Shown piece after piece: positions 15,808 to 24,373 of a DNA stretch of 64,000 bases; the stretch's first letter is position 1, and every line of letters begins with the position of its first letter. The notes beneath the pieces are model-generated. The model worked only from the letters and a program-made list of their open reading frames with translations, was not told where the DNA came from and searched no databases. A program made the position numbers and the translations under genes. Origin of the DNA: an uncultured Alphaproteobacteria bacterium (GTDB lineage Bacteria; Pseudomonadota; Alphaproteobacteria; RF32; CAG-239). The DNA lies in the NCBI GenBank assembly GCA_902464275.1, contig CABQIK010000005.1, forward strand, positions 1-64,000, read 5' to 3'.

Positions 15808-18800
15808 TGTCGGTCAAAATATTGCCAAAAGCAAAGAAACGCTTAAAAACATAGCCGGAACCCAACAAGGCAAAGCCGCTGATCCGCATTATTCGGTGTG
15901 GGTTGAAGCTTCAGCCGGCACCGGCAAAACTAAAGTTTTGTCTGACCGCGTGCTGCGTTTGTTGTTAAACGGGGTTAATCCGGCCAAAATTTTGTGCTTA
16001 ACTTATACCAAAGCCGCCGCGGTTGAAATGAACAGCCGTATATCCGAGCGTTTAAGCAAGTGGGCGGTAATCACTGATGGCAAGCTTAATGAAGAGCTTG
16101 AAAATTTGCTTGGTAAAATTGAAGATGATACCAAATTTGCTGAAATTGCCGCCCGTGCGCGCACGCTGTTTGCCACAATGTTAGATGTTGCCGGCGGCAT
16201 GAAAATTCAGACCATACACAGTTTTTGCCAAGAAATTTTAAAGCGCTTTCCGCTTGAAGCCGGAATTTCGCCATATTTTTCGGTTATGGACGATGCTGCC
16301 GCGCAAGAAGCGCTTGATACGGTTTGCAGCCGCTTAATATTAAATGTGGAACAATGCCCCGACACACCGCAAGGCAAAGCCATTGCTTATTTAACCGCGC
16401 ATATTAAAGAATTTAAATTTCCTGATTTACTTAAAACCTTGGCCGTTAATCGCAATCGTCTGATTAAAGTTTTGGAAACCTGTAACGGCACGGATAATTT
16501 TTTACACTGTTTGCGGCAGGCCATGGGATTTAAGTCAGAGGCGGAAATTGCTCCTGATGAAAATAATTTTGCCGCTCATCTGCCGTGGGCTGAAATAAAA
16601 AAAATTACGGAAGCCTTAGCTAAAAGCACTAAAACGGACATTAAAGTTGCGGACAAACTAAAATCGGTAATGGCTCATTTTGATTACGGAGTTTACAAGT
16701 CGGCGTTTTTAGGTAAAGACGGCGACATTAAATCTAAACTTGCCTGCAATGACGCCGTCAAAATTTATCCTGAGATAGTTGAACGCATGACGGAGTTGGC
16801 TTTGGAACTGCAAAAGTTTGAAGATTATAAAGCCAAAGCCGAACTGTACCGCTCCACCAAAGCCGTAATGCTGATTGCCGCCGATTTGGCCAACGGTTAC
16901 CAAACTTATAAACGCCAAAACGCGCGTCTTGACTATGAAGATTTAATCGTCATCACTTCAGAGCTTTTGCAAAAAAGCAATGTTGCCGAGTGGGTGCTTT
17001 TTAAGCTTGACGGCGGTATCAGTCATGTTTTGATTGATGAGGCGCAAGACACTTCGCCTAATCAATGGGCAATTATTAAAGCCGTTACCGATGAGTTTTT
17101 TGCCGGTTCCGGACAGAAAGACGATAATCGCACGGTTTTTGCCGTGGGTGACCGCAAGCAGTCTATTTACAGTTTTCAGGGCGCCGATCCGGCTGAGTTT
17201 GAGCGTATGCGGCAGCATTTTTCCGCCAAAAGCCGCAATTTTTGCAATGTTAATTTGAGCGTGTCTTTCCGTTCGGTATCCGCGGTGCTTGAAACGGTTA
17301 ATCACTTGTTTTCAATAGAAGAAGCCAAACCCGGCGTGGTGCTTGACAATCAGGAAGTAAAACATCTGCCGTATCGCATCGGAGAAGGCGGCAAAGTTGA
17401 ATTGTGGCCGCTTGAAGAAGGCGATGAAGAAGATAAAGACAATGATGTTTTTCAGCTTCCCACCCAAAGACAAACCCGCCAATCGGCAAGTTCCAAATTA
17501 GCTAAAACCATTGCTGAAAAAATAAAAAGCATGGTGGAAGGGCATGAAATTTTGCAATCAAAACACCGCCCGCTGCGTTATGGTGATTTTATGGTTTTGG
17601 TACAGCGGCGCAACAGTTTTGTTGAAGATTTTGTTAAAGCTTGCAAAAGCGCAAGAGTAAACATTTGCGGTGCCGATAAGCTCAGATTGCTTTCGCAGAT
17701 TGCGGTGCAGGATTTAATTTCGTTGGGGCGCTTTTTATTGCTGCCGGAAGATGATTTAAGTTTGGCGGAAGTTTTAAAATCGCCGCTTTTCGGGCTTAAT
17801 GACGATGATTTATTTACACTATGCTATAATCGCGGCAAAGTGTCATTGTGGTACAAACTCAAAAATAATCCGAATTACTCCGCGGTTGCCGAAGTTTTAA
17901 CTGATTTGCTTAACAAGGCTGATTATTGCCGCCCGTTTGAGCTGTTTAATTATGTTTTAGGCCCTCTCAAAGGCCGCCGAAAATTTGTGGCTCGCTTAGG
18001 AACGGAGGCTGAAGACGCCATAGATGAATTTATTAATTTAACTTTAGCCTTTGAAGAAGAGCATGTGCCTGATTTACAAAGTTTTATTAATCGCGTGGTG
18101 GCTGATAATACCGAAGTAAAGCGCGAGCTTGACCAACCTGATAATGACGCGGTGCGGGTAATGACGGTGCACGGTTCCAAAGGTTTGCAGGCGCCGGTCG
18201 TAATTTTGCCGGATACCACGCGCGTGGTTAATGCCAAGCGCGAAGCCAAGCTGCTGTGGGGCAATGATAATTTGGTTTATTATCCGTTGGCGGCCGATAG
18301 TTATGACAGCGAGTGTCAAAGGATATATGAAGCCGATACCGAAAAAGCGTTTGATGAATATCGCCGCTTGCTGTATGTGGCCTTAACGCGCGCAGAAGAC
18401 CGGCTTTATATTTGCGGTTGGAAAAATTCTAAGAGTAACGAAAAATCATGGTACAGCCTGTGCCAAAAGGCATTTGCCGGGTTTGGCGCCGCCGATAATA
18501 ACGGCAATTTGGTTTATAAATGTGAACAACAGGCCGAACCTTCAGAGCCGGAAACCGGTAAATCCCTGAATTTGCCGCCGATTGAAAATGCCTCATGGCT
18601 CAATGAGCCCGCGCCTGAAGAAACTCCGCTTTCGCGTCCGTACACACCGTCACGCCCTGATGACAATGACAACACGCCGGCCGCCTCGCCGCTGAAAGAG
18701 GGCGGCAACTATTTCAGGCGCGGTGTGTTAATTCACAAGCTTTTGCAATTTTTGCCGCCGCGCGCCGATATGGCGGAAAAAGCCCGCCTGACGGAAATAT

Positions 18801-19204
18801 TTTTAGCTAAAAGCGCGCCGGATATGCCGCAAGCCTTCCGCGAACAGATTAAAGACGAAGTGTTGGCGCTGTTTAATGATAAGCAGTTTAATTTTATCTT
18901 CAGCGGCGATTCGCGAGCTGAAGTTCCGGTTATGGGTTTGGTCAAAGGAAAAGATATTGGTGAAAATTTTGACAGCAAGATTATTTCCGCGCAGTTTGAC
19001 CGCCTGACCGTTTTGCCGGATAAGGTTGTTATTGTTGATTTTAAAACCAATCGCCCTCCGGCTGAAAAGCCTGAAGACGTGCCTGATGATTACAAGCGCC
19101 AATTAAAGGTTTATAAATATCTGGCGGAGCAAATATATTCCGGTAAAAAGGTTGAAACTTATATTTTATGGACTAATACGGCTAAATTAATGCCGATATT
19201 GTAG
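15800..19204 (+). CDS. addA: Double-strand break repair helicase-nuclease AddA
   Basis: A 1134-residue UvrD-type helicase and nuclease. Motifs in order: VEASAGTGKTKVL (Walker A), LTYTKAAAVEM, HVLIDEAQDTSP (motif II), AVGDRKQSIYSFQGA (III), VSFRSV (IV), VMTVHGSKGLQAPVVILPD (V), YVALTRAEDRLYI (VI), and a C-terminal nuclease core VVIVDFKTNR. The ATG at 15800 has GGAGAA at good spacing; the ATG two codons earlier lies too close to it. Partner of addB just upstream. Confidence 0.95.
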   Translation: MTDVGQNIAKSKETLKNIAGTQQGKAADPHYSVWVEASAGTGKTKVLSDRVLRLLLNGVNPAKILCLTYTKAAAVEMNSRISERLSKWAVITDGKLNEELENLLGKIEDDTKFAEIAARARTLFATMLDVAGGMKIQTIHSFCQEILKRFPLEAGISPYFSVMDDAAAQEALDTVCSRLILNVEQCPDTPQGKAIAYLTAHIKEFKFPDLLKTLAVNRNRLIKVLETCNGTDNFLHCLRQAMGFKSEAEIAPDENNFAAHLPWAEIKKITEALAKSTKTDIKVADKLKSVMAHFDYGVYKSAFLGKDGDIKSKLACNDAVKIYPEIVERMTELALELQKFEDYKAKAELYRSTKAVMLIAADLANGYQTYKRQNARLDYEDLIVITSELLQKSNVAEWVLFKLDGGISHVLIDEAQDTSPNQWAIIKAVTDEFFAGSGQKDDNRTVFAVGDRKQSIYSFQGADPAEFERMRQHFSAKSRNFCNVNLSVSFRSVSAVLETVNHLFSIEEAKPGVVLDNQEVKHLPYRIGEGGKVELWPLEEGDEEDKDNDVFQLPTQRQTRQSASSKLAKTIAEKIKSMVEGHEILQSKHRPLRYGDFMVLVQRRNSFVEDFVKACKSARVNICGADKLRLLSQIAVQDLISLGRFLLLPEDDLSLAEVLKSPLFGLNDDDLFTLCYNRGKVSLWYKLKNNPNYSAVAEVLTDLLNKADYCRPFELFNYVLGPLKGRRKFVARLGTEAEDAIDEFINLTLAFEEEHVPDLQSFINRVVADNTEVKRELDQPDNDAVRVMTVHGSKGLQAPVVILPDTTRVVNAKREAKLLWGNDNLVYYPLAADSYDSECQRIYEADTEKAFDEYRRLLYVALTRAEDRLYICGWKNSKSNEKSWYSLCQKAFAGFGAADNNGNLVYKCEQQAEPSEPETGKSLNLPPIENASWLNEPAPEETPLSRPYTPSRPDDNDNTPAASPLKEGGNYFRRGVLIHKLLQFLPPRADMAEKARLTEIFLAKSAPDMPQAFREQIKDEVLALFNDKQFNFIFSGDSRAEVPVMGLVKGKDIGENFDSKIISAQFDRLTVLPDKVVIVDFKTNRPPAEKPEDVPDDYKRQLKVYKYLAEQIYSGKKVETYILWTNTAKLMPIL

Positions 19205-19223
19205 GGTAAAGAATTTTGCGCGC

Positions 19224-19254
19224 TTGACTTTAATTCAAAAACAGAGGATATTAT
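19224..19254 (+). promoter_or_regulatory. Possible sigma-70-type promoter of trxA
   Basis: TTGACT at 19224-19229 and TATTAT at 19249-19254 are separated by 19 bases, slightly long but with good boxes. The trxA ATG is about 40 bases downstream with GGGGAAGAG before it. Pattern matching by eye only. Confidence 0.4.
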
Positions 19255-19292
19255 ATACAAACATAGAATAATCTTAACAAAGGGGAAGAGTA

Positions 19293-19607
19293 ATGCAGTC
19301 AATTAATGATAATGAATTTCAAAATGAAGTTTTAAATTCTAAAGGTTTGGTTTTGGTTGACTTTTGGGCTGAATGGTGCGGTCCGTGCCGTCAACTCGGT
19401 CCGGTTTTGGAAGAGGTTTCCAAAGAATTGGGTGCTGCCGTTAAAATTTGCAAAATGAACGTTGATGAAGCTCCGAACACGGCGGCTGAATATGGTATTC
19501 GCAGTATTCCTACCATGTTTTTGTTCAAAGACGGCAAACAGGTTGATACCAAAATAGGGTTCAACTCACAGTCGGCTATTGTTTCATGGCTTAATTCGCA
19601 CAAATAA
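19293..19607 (+). CDS. trxA: Thioredoxin
   Basis: A 104-residue cytoplasmic thioredoxin with the active site WAEWCGPCRQ and the cis-Pro loop IRSIPTMFLFKDG. It has its own promoter candidate and a strong terminator, so it is probably a single-gene unit. Often found next to addA in alphaproteobacteria. Confidence 0.96.
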   Translation: MQSINDNEFQNEVLNSKGLVLVDFWAEWCGPCRQLGPVLEEVSKELGAAVKICKMNVDEAPNTAAEYGIRSIPTMFLFKDGKQVDTKIGFNSQSAIVSWLNSHK

Positions 19608-19625
19608 AATAATTTGCATAAAAGT

Positions 19626-19656
19626 AAAAAAATCCGGCTCTATGCCGGATTTTTTA
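19626..19656 (+). terminator. Rho-independent terminator after trxA
   Basis: Stem ATCCGGC (19632-19638) with GCCGGAT (19644-19650), loop of 5, followed by T6. A run of A on the other side makes it able to work on both strands. Confidence 0.85.
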
Positions 19657-19675
19657 ATATTTCCGTAATCTTATT

Positions 19676-19705
19676 TTGCTTAAATAGCATACAAATATGT
19701 AAAAT
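19676..19705 (+). promoter_or_regulatory. Possible promoter of the PilT/DotB-like gene
   Basis: TTGCTT (19676-19681) and TAAAAT (19700-19705) are 18 bases apart, with the start codon about 34 bases further on. By eye only. Confidence 0.35.
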
Positions 19706-19738
19706 GCTTACTGACAATTAATAACAAAGGTTAAAAAA

Positions 19739-20698
19739 ATGGTCAAAATCAATGATGTTGAGTTTTCGGATATTTACATCACCCCCGAAAAAGTTGCTTA
19801 TATTCCTGATGATTTAACTGAAAACGGACTGCAAATGTTCGTGGCTTCCGATTTTGAAGAATTTTATAAGTTGGTAGAAGATTCGTATGAGGGTAACTCC
19901 AGTTATTCCGTATTTTATGAAAACGTGTTCTTCCGTGTTGAACGCAGTATGACGGTTACCGGCGTACAGTATTGTATTCGTAAAATGCCGCGGGTTGTTC
20001 CTGATTTTAATACTTTGGGTTATCGTAAAGAGTTGGCTACTTATTTGAACGGACTTTGCAAAGCTTCAGGGCTTATTTTATGGGCAGGTGCCACCGGTTC
20101 AGGTAAAACAACCTCAATTTCATCATTGCTTAAAGAATTTTTGGTACGGGAAGGCGGCTTTGCCTACACCATTGAAGACCCGTCTGAAATGCCGCTTGAC
20201 GGCGAATATACCGCAGCGAATGGCTCGTTCGGATTGTGCAAACAAACCCAACCGATAAATAACAACTGGGCAGAATCCTTAAAATCGGCATTGCGTTCAA
20301 AACCGCGTTATATTATGGTTGGTGAGATTCGTACTCCTGATACGGCAAGCGAATGTTTGCGCGCCGCTACTTCAGGCCACCTTGTACTTTCAACCATTCA
20401 CGCCAACAATATCCCTGACGCCATTAACTCTATGGTAAAATACGCTTCGTCATCTGATATGAGCGAGGCTTTGGCTTATGACTTGCTCTCGCGCGGTATG
20501 CTTGCGGTATTGCACCAATCGTTGCGCGGTGTCGGCCATAAAACCCCGATTTTGCGCTTTTTGTTTGCTAACCCTGATACTACCAAAGGCTGTCAGGTGC
20601 GCAGTATTATTAAAAGCGGCAAGCTCAATTTGGCAACCCCGATTGAAACCCAAATGACCCGTATGGCGCAAGGCCGCCCGTTGTTTGAAGAAATGTAA
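19739..20698 (+). CDS. PilT/DotB-type hexameric secretion ATPase
   Basis: A 319-residue ATPase of the PilT/VirB11 superfamily: an N-terminal sensor-like domain (to about residue 95), Walker A GATGSGKTTS (about residue 117), the acidic box TIEDPSEMP, Walker B region YIMVGEIRTPDTAS, and the His box SGHLVLSTIHANN. The arrangement matches PilT retraction motors and the DotB/TraJ group of I-type systems. It lies at the 3' end side of the pilus operon but on the opposite strand, with its own terminator. A role as pilus retraction motor, or as an assembly or export ATPase for the pilus or secretion apparatus, is likely; which of these cannot be told. Confidence 0.82.
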   Translation: MVKINDVEFSDIYITPEKVAYIPDDLTENGLQMFVASDFEEFYKLVEDSYEGNSSYSVFYENVFFRVERSMTVTGVQYCIRKMPRVVPDFNTLGYRKELATYLNGLCKASGLILWAGATGSGKTTSISSLLKEFLVREGGFAYTIEDPSEMPLDGEYTAANGSFGLCKQTQPINNNWAESLKSALRSKPRYIMVGEIRTPDTASECLRAATSGHLVLSTIHANNIPDAINSMVKYASSSDMSEALAYDLLSRGMLAVLHQSLRGVGHKTPILRFLFANPDTTKGCQVRSIIKSGKLNLATPIETQMTRMAQGRPLFEEM

Positions 20699-20708
20699 TT
20701 TATATTAC

Positions 20709-20745
20709 TTAAGCCCCGACTGTTTAACTTCAGGGCTTAATTTTT
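20709..20745 (+). terminator. Terminator after the PilT/DotB-like gene
   Basis: TTAAGCCC (20709-20716) pairs with GGGCTTAA (20733-20740), followed by T5. Loop of 16 bases, so less compact than usual. Confidence 0.6.
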
Positions 20746-20751
20746 GCGCCT

Positions 20752-20799
20752 ATTAAAATTCTCCGCCCATGAAGCGGCGTTAAAGGCAGGGTGGTTATA
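20752..20799 (+). repeat. Dispersed hairpin repeat, copy 3
   Basis: TTAAAATTCTCCGCCCATG ... GGCAGGGTGGTTATAG follows the same order as the copies at 235-285 and 371-415 (reverse complement), including the AAAATT edge and GGGTGGT end. It lies immediately downstream of the pilin remnant on the minus strand. Confidence 0.5.
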
Positions 20800-20802
20800 G
20801 CC

Positions 20803-20931
20803 TTAATAAATAAAGTTGAAGTCCTTTCCATATTCAGTGCAGATAGCTTCAATCTCATATAAGGTTAGGTTTTTTAGGCATTTGTTATCAGCGGAGCAAT
20901 ATTTACGAGTCCGCACTGTGCATAAGTTGTA
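20803..20931 (-). pseudogene. C-terminal remnant of a pilin-like gene
   Basis: A 42-codon minus-strand frame bounded by stops encodes YNLCTVRTRKYC, then SADNKCLKNLTLYEIEAICT and a short tail ending in TAA. The CxxxxxCLKNL...C pattern matches the C-termini of the two intact pilin-like proteins (CTGNLNCIRNLTV ... FC and CLSGRPCLKNLHL ... FC). No start codon, leader or N-terminal pilin helix is present, so it is a fragment. Its first 12 codons are the 37-bp repeat that also precedes both intact pilin-like genes. Confidence 0.65.
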
Positions 20932-20932
20932 T
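20895..20932 (-). repeat. 37-bp repeat, copy 2 (inside the pilin remnant)
   Basis: On the minus strand it reads ATACAACTTATGCACAGTGC ... CGTAAATATTGC, differing from copy 1 at two places in the centre (CAGCACGG versus CAGTGCGG). Confidence 0.65.
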
Positions 20933-20943
20933 TAAAAAACAAT

Positions 20944-20967
20944 AAAACCGGCTTTGGCGCCGGTTTT
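20944..20967 (-). terminator. Terminator of the pilus operon
   Basis: AAAACCGGC (20944-20952) pairs with GCCGGTTTT (20959-20967); on the minus strand the stem ends in a T4 run, immediately after the stop of the pilS-like gene. Confidence 0.75.
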
Positions 20968-20972
20968 ATAAA

Positions 20973-21560
20973 TTATTCATACACCCAACTGAGCGTGTTA
21001 TTGTTTTGACAATACTTATCAGCCAACTCCGGTGTTATCGGCAGCGGTAATTGTCCGCCCCATTCAAAGCCGATTACCTTATCGCCTGAAATCAGGTTAA
21101 CAGCGGCCAAAGCCGGATTTTCCGCCTGAGTTAAATTATCGGGCAATAAAGCAATGCATACAGATTTGCTGACGTTGGCAATGCTGATTATAAAGCGCTT
21201 GCCTCCGGGCATAATCATAGTGCCGTTTACATCTTGCCCCACATTAATTTCTTTACCCAAAGCGCTGACAATTTTGTTGCCGCGAACCATTTGTGCCGGA
21301 ACAATATTGTTTTTAATGGCATTTTCCGTGCTTAATCCCCAATAATCGGGGCGCACTTTGTAATGATTACGCACCATGTTGCCAAGCTCGTTAATTTCTT
21401 GTTTGGCGGTGGCAATCTGATTGCCTTTATCGGGAACAAGCCACACAATCAATAATATCAGCAAAGCGGCAACTGCCAAGGCCAATAAGATTCCTTCTCG
21501 CGGTGAAGCTTGCAGCATTGTCCAAGCATCGCGTAACTTTTGCTTAAATTTATTTAACAT
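20973..21560 (-). CDS. pilS: PilS-like type IVb pilin
   Basis: A 195-residue protein: a polar N-terminus of about 23 residues ending in SPREG, a strong membrane helix (ILLALAVAALLILLIVWLV), and a globular domain with features of the PilS family (ELGNMVRNHYKVRPDYWGLS, the IVPAQMV turn, paired cysteines near the C-terminus). The ATG at 21558-21560 has GGAGGT just upstream, overlapping the end of pilR; the longer frame is rejected. Unusually, the residue five places after the presumed cleavage Gly is Leu, not Glu. It is the last gene of the operon, the place of pilS in R64. It may be the major pilin, or a membrane-anchored subunit that is not processed. Confidence 0.7.
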   Translation of the reverse strand: MLNKFKQKLRDAWTMLQASPREGILLALAVAALLILLIVWLVPDKGNQIATAKQEINELGNMVRNHYKVRPDYWGLSTENAIKNNIVPAQMVRGNKIVSALGKEINVGQDVNGTMIMPGGKRFIISIANVSKSVCIALLPDNLTQAENPALAAVNLISGDKVIGFEWGGQLPLPITPELADKYCQNNNTLSWVYE

Positions 21561-21561
21561 A

Positions 21562-22683
21562 TTAACCTCCGCCCATGGCACTGGTAATTTGGTCTTGCAT
21601 TTCAAATACGCCGAATACCGCCCAAGCGATAACGCCCGCAACCGCAAGCAAAGCCGCCATGTTTAACAATGAAGCCTTTTGCTCAATCATATATGCGGAT
21701 TCTTCCAACCAGTCATCGGCAAGTTTTTCCAAAGCTTCTTCAAAGTTATCCAACTCAGAATAAATTTTTAAGTCGGCAATAATTTCTTTATCCGGAAAGT
21801 TTAATCCGGTTTTCATTAAAGCCTGACCTAAGTTATCACCGTTTTTAATAAAGGCGAGAGTTTTATCAATGCGTTCTTTTAAGTAAGCGTTTGAATCGCG
21901 GCGCAGTGATGATAACGCCGTTGAAACCGGCACGCCGCCTTTAACCAAAGCTGAAAGCGCCAAAAGCCACGTAATACCGATAAACACCTTATAAAGTGAC
22001 CATGGCGGAATATTATCAATAACGGCTCTGATAGGACCGGTCCAAATACCGATGGTGACATAAACCACTACCATCACAATCGGGAAGGTAATAAAGGCAA
22101 CCAACCAGTTTTCTCTAATCCATTCGGAAATATCAACCAACGTGGCGGCCGTGCCGACCCAACGCACGGACGGAGCGGCGTCAATCATCGGCGGCACCAT
22201 GTAAGCGCCGATACCGTAAATAATCAAAATAGCCATCATAAACAAGAATGACGGGTATGAAACCGCGCCGACAATCGGTCGTATCATTTTGGTGGAGCCT
22301 TCGGTCACCTTAATCAAGTTAAGCAAGGCGCTTTCAAGGTCAGAAACGTCACCTACCGAAAGCATCAATCGTTCGCGGCTCGGCGCCCAACCTTTTAAAG
22401 CGTCAGAAAACGGCAAACCGTTTTGCAGGGCTTTACCCCAGCTTGCCAAAGCAATCGCCATCGGTTCGCTCGGGTTTTTGCCGCCGTTGGTAATACCGTC
22501 ATGCAGCATGTCAAGCGCGTCCATCAATGAAAATCGGTTGCGCATTAAGGCGGCCAATTTACGATATATTTTCAAACGCGTTTCGTTTGAAAAGTTACAA
22601 ATCATTTTTGCATAATAAACTTCAATAGAGTTAAGCGAGCGCATAGCTTTATTGAAAGAGGCCGTTTTTTTCTTTTCTGCCAT
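21562..22683 (-). CDS. pilR: PilR-like inner-membrane platform protein
   Basis: A 373-residue GspF/PilC/PilR-family protein with two T2SSF-type helical domains and three membrane segments (about residues 140-165, 185-215 and 345-365). In type IVb pili it forms the platform that couples the assembly ATPase to pilin insertion. Good TAGGAG site before the ATG. It lies between the ATPase gene and the pilin gene, in the same order as R64 pilQ-pilR-pilS. Confidence 0.85.
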   Translation of the reverse strand: MAEKKKTASFNKAMRSLNSIEVYYAKMICNFSNETRLKIYRKLAALMRNRFSLMDALDMLHDGITNGGKNPSEPMAIALASWGKALQNGLPFSDALKGWAPSRERLMLSVGDVSDLESALLNLIKVTEGSTKMIRPIVGAVSYPSFLFMMAILIIYGIGAYMVPPMIDAAPSVRWVGTAATLVDISEWIRENWLVAFITFPIVMVVVYVTIGIWTGPIRAVIDNIPPWSLYKVFIGITWLLALSALVKGGVPVSTALSSLRRDSNAYLKERIDKTLAFIKNGDNLGQALMKTGLNFPDKEIIADLKIYSELDNFEEALEKLADDWLEESAYMIEQKASLLNMAALLAVAGVIAWAVFGVFEMQDQITSAMGGG

Positions 22684-22694
22684 GTTTATTACTC

Positions 22695-24359
22695 CTAGTA
22701 AACCGGACGCTGATCAAGCAGACCGCACCAACGTTCCACTTCGTCCAAGTCAATATAACCTTTTAACATTCGTTCAATCGCGGCGTCTCTGAGCGGGCGT
22801 CCGTCAAGTTCGCTGGTCCAATAGTCAATAGCGCGCTTGGTATCGCCGTTAATCATTAATTGCAGGAACATTGCGTCCGGCAAAATAATTTCCGGTACCG
22901 ACATACGACCGCTGACCCCTTTATATCCGCAAAATTTGCAACCATCGCCGCGGATAAAGGTGTTTTCAATACCAAAATCGCCGAGCGCTGTTTTAAGCCG
23001 CGCAAAAGAGGGGTCGTTCATACGTTCTTTAACTGATTTACGGCAGTACGGGCATAATTTACGGAACAAACGTTGTGAAATTAAGCCTTTAATAAGCTCC
23101 GGATCGCCGAGCATGTATGACTGAATGCCCATATCGCGCAAACGGGTAATAATTGCCGGCGCTGAGTTGGCGTGCAAAGTTGACCACACGCCGTGACCGG
23201 ACAGCGCGCCCTTAAACGTAAGTTCCGCGGCTGAAAGCGAACGAATTTCGCCCACCATCATAACGTCCGGGTCGGAACGCAACGCGGCGTTAAGCGCTTT
23301 GGTAAATTCCGCCTCTTTTTCTTCTTCGGTGTTAGCGTTGGTCACCGGCATTTGCCGCGCCCCCGGAATAGGATACTCCGGCGGATCTTCCACGGTAATC
23401 AGGTTAATTTCATAGTTTTTTTCTTGCAAAAGCTTAATCATGTTTCTTTGCAAGGTGGTTGATTTACCTGAACCGGTAGGGCCTGCCACAATGTTTAAGC
23501 CGACCGGAACGGCGCGCAGGCGGTAAAACAGGTTTTCTTCGCGGTCGCCAAAACCCAATGAACGCAAGTCAGAGCTTCCGTCGGGGTTATCATCGGCGTA
23601 CAGCAAACGCATAACCAGATATTGCGAACCGAACGCGATAGGGTTAAATTGCAAACGAATAGCGAGCACATTGTGCGGTAGCATCAATTTACCGTCAGAA
23701 CCGCGCAACGGCGTTTCGCCCAACTTTTGCGCGCCCTGAAACTCGTTTTGCGCATAGTTAGAGTCTGAAATATCGGCGGAGGCAAACGCGGCGCGCACAA
23801 AAGCCTCGCCCCAGTCTTTGTTATATTCCATTTGCCGCTGCATCATACCGTTTACACGGAACATAATGATGGTTGAATCGGCCACAATAACGTGAATATC
23901 TGAAACCTTTTGCGCCGACGCGCGAGCAATAACGTTAATAAAGTCAATTTGCATCTGCATCTGGTCAAGGTTGTTAACATCAACATTGGCCAAACCGGAG
24001 CCGCGCTCGGCGTAAGCGTAAATAGCGCTGATTTCATTTTGACTGACGTACTGCGGAGTTTTAATCGGCATACGTCTTTTTTTAATGGTTTTTTCAAAGT
24101 TATAAACCGGACCGTCAAAGCGGTGATCTTTTGAAACCAAATAAGTTCCGTCTGAAAACAGAGCCACCAAACGTCTGGTTTCATCGCTTAGGGTAATGTC
24201 TGAATCAGGCAGAGTCAAAAGCTTGTTGCCGTTAGCAAACAAGTCTTCCAAGATGTTGGTTTTTTTTGACTGTTCTGATGAGCTTTCAGCCAAATAAGAG
24301 CCGGAGGATGGAGTTCCGGCCTTATTTTTATCATCAGTGGCATCAGGTTTATTAACCAT
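22695..24359 (-). CDS. pilQ: PilQ-like pilus assembly ATPase (GspE family)
   Basis: A 554-residue GspE/PilB-type ATPase. The N-terminal 140 residues are variable. Then come Walker A GPTGSGKSTTLQ (about residue 290), the Asp box VEDPPEYP, Walker B MMVGEIRSLSAAE, the His box SGHGVWSTLHANS, and a tetracysteine zinc site (CPYC at about 435, CKFC at about 475). In R64, PilQ is the cytoplasmic motor of thin-pilus assembly. Confidence 0.9.
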   Translation of the reverse strand: MVNKPDATDDKNKAGTPSSGSYLAESSSEQSKKTNILEDLFANGNKLLTLPDSDITLSDETRRLVALFSDGTYLVSKDHRFDGPVYNFEKTIKKRRMPIKTPQYVSQNEISAIYAYAERGSGLANVDVNNLDQMQMQIDFINVIARASAQKVSDIHVIVADSTIIMFRVNGMMQRQMEYNKDWGEAFVRAAFASADISDSNYAQNEFQGAQKLGETPLRGSDGKLMLPHNVLAIRLQFNPIAFGSQYLVMRLLYADDNPDGSSDLRSLGFGDREENLFYRLRAVPVGLNIVAGPTGSGKSTTLQRNMIKLLQEKNYEINLITVEDPPEYPIPGARQMPVTNANTEEEKEAEFTKALNAALRSDPDVMMVGEIRSLSAAELTFKGALSGHGVWSTLHANSAPAIITRLRDMGIQSYMLGDPELIKGLISQRLFRKLCPYCRKSVKERMNDPSFARLKTALGDFGIENTFIRGDGCKFCGYKGVSGRMSVPEIILPDAMFLQLMINGDTKRAIDYWTSELDGRPLRDAAIERMLKGYIDLDEVERWCGLLDQRPVY

Positions 24360-24373
24360 TGAGCGTACCCTTA

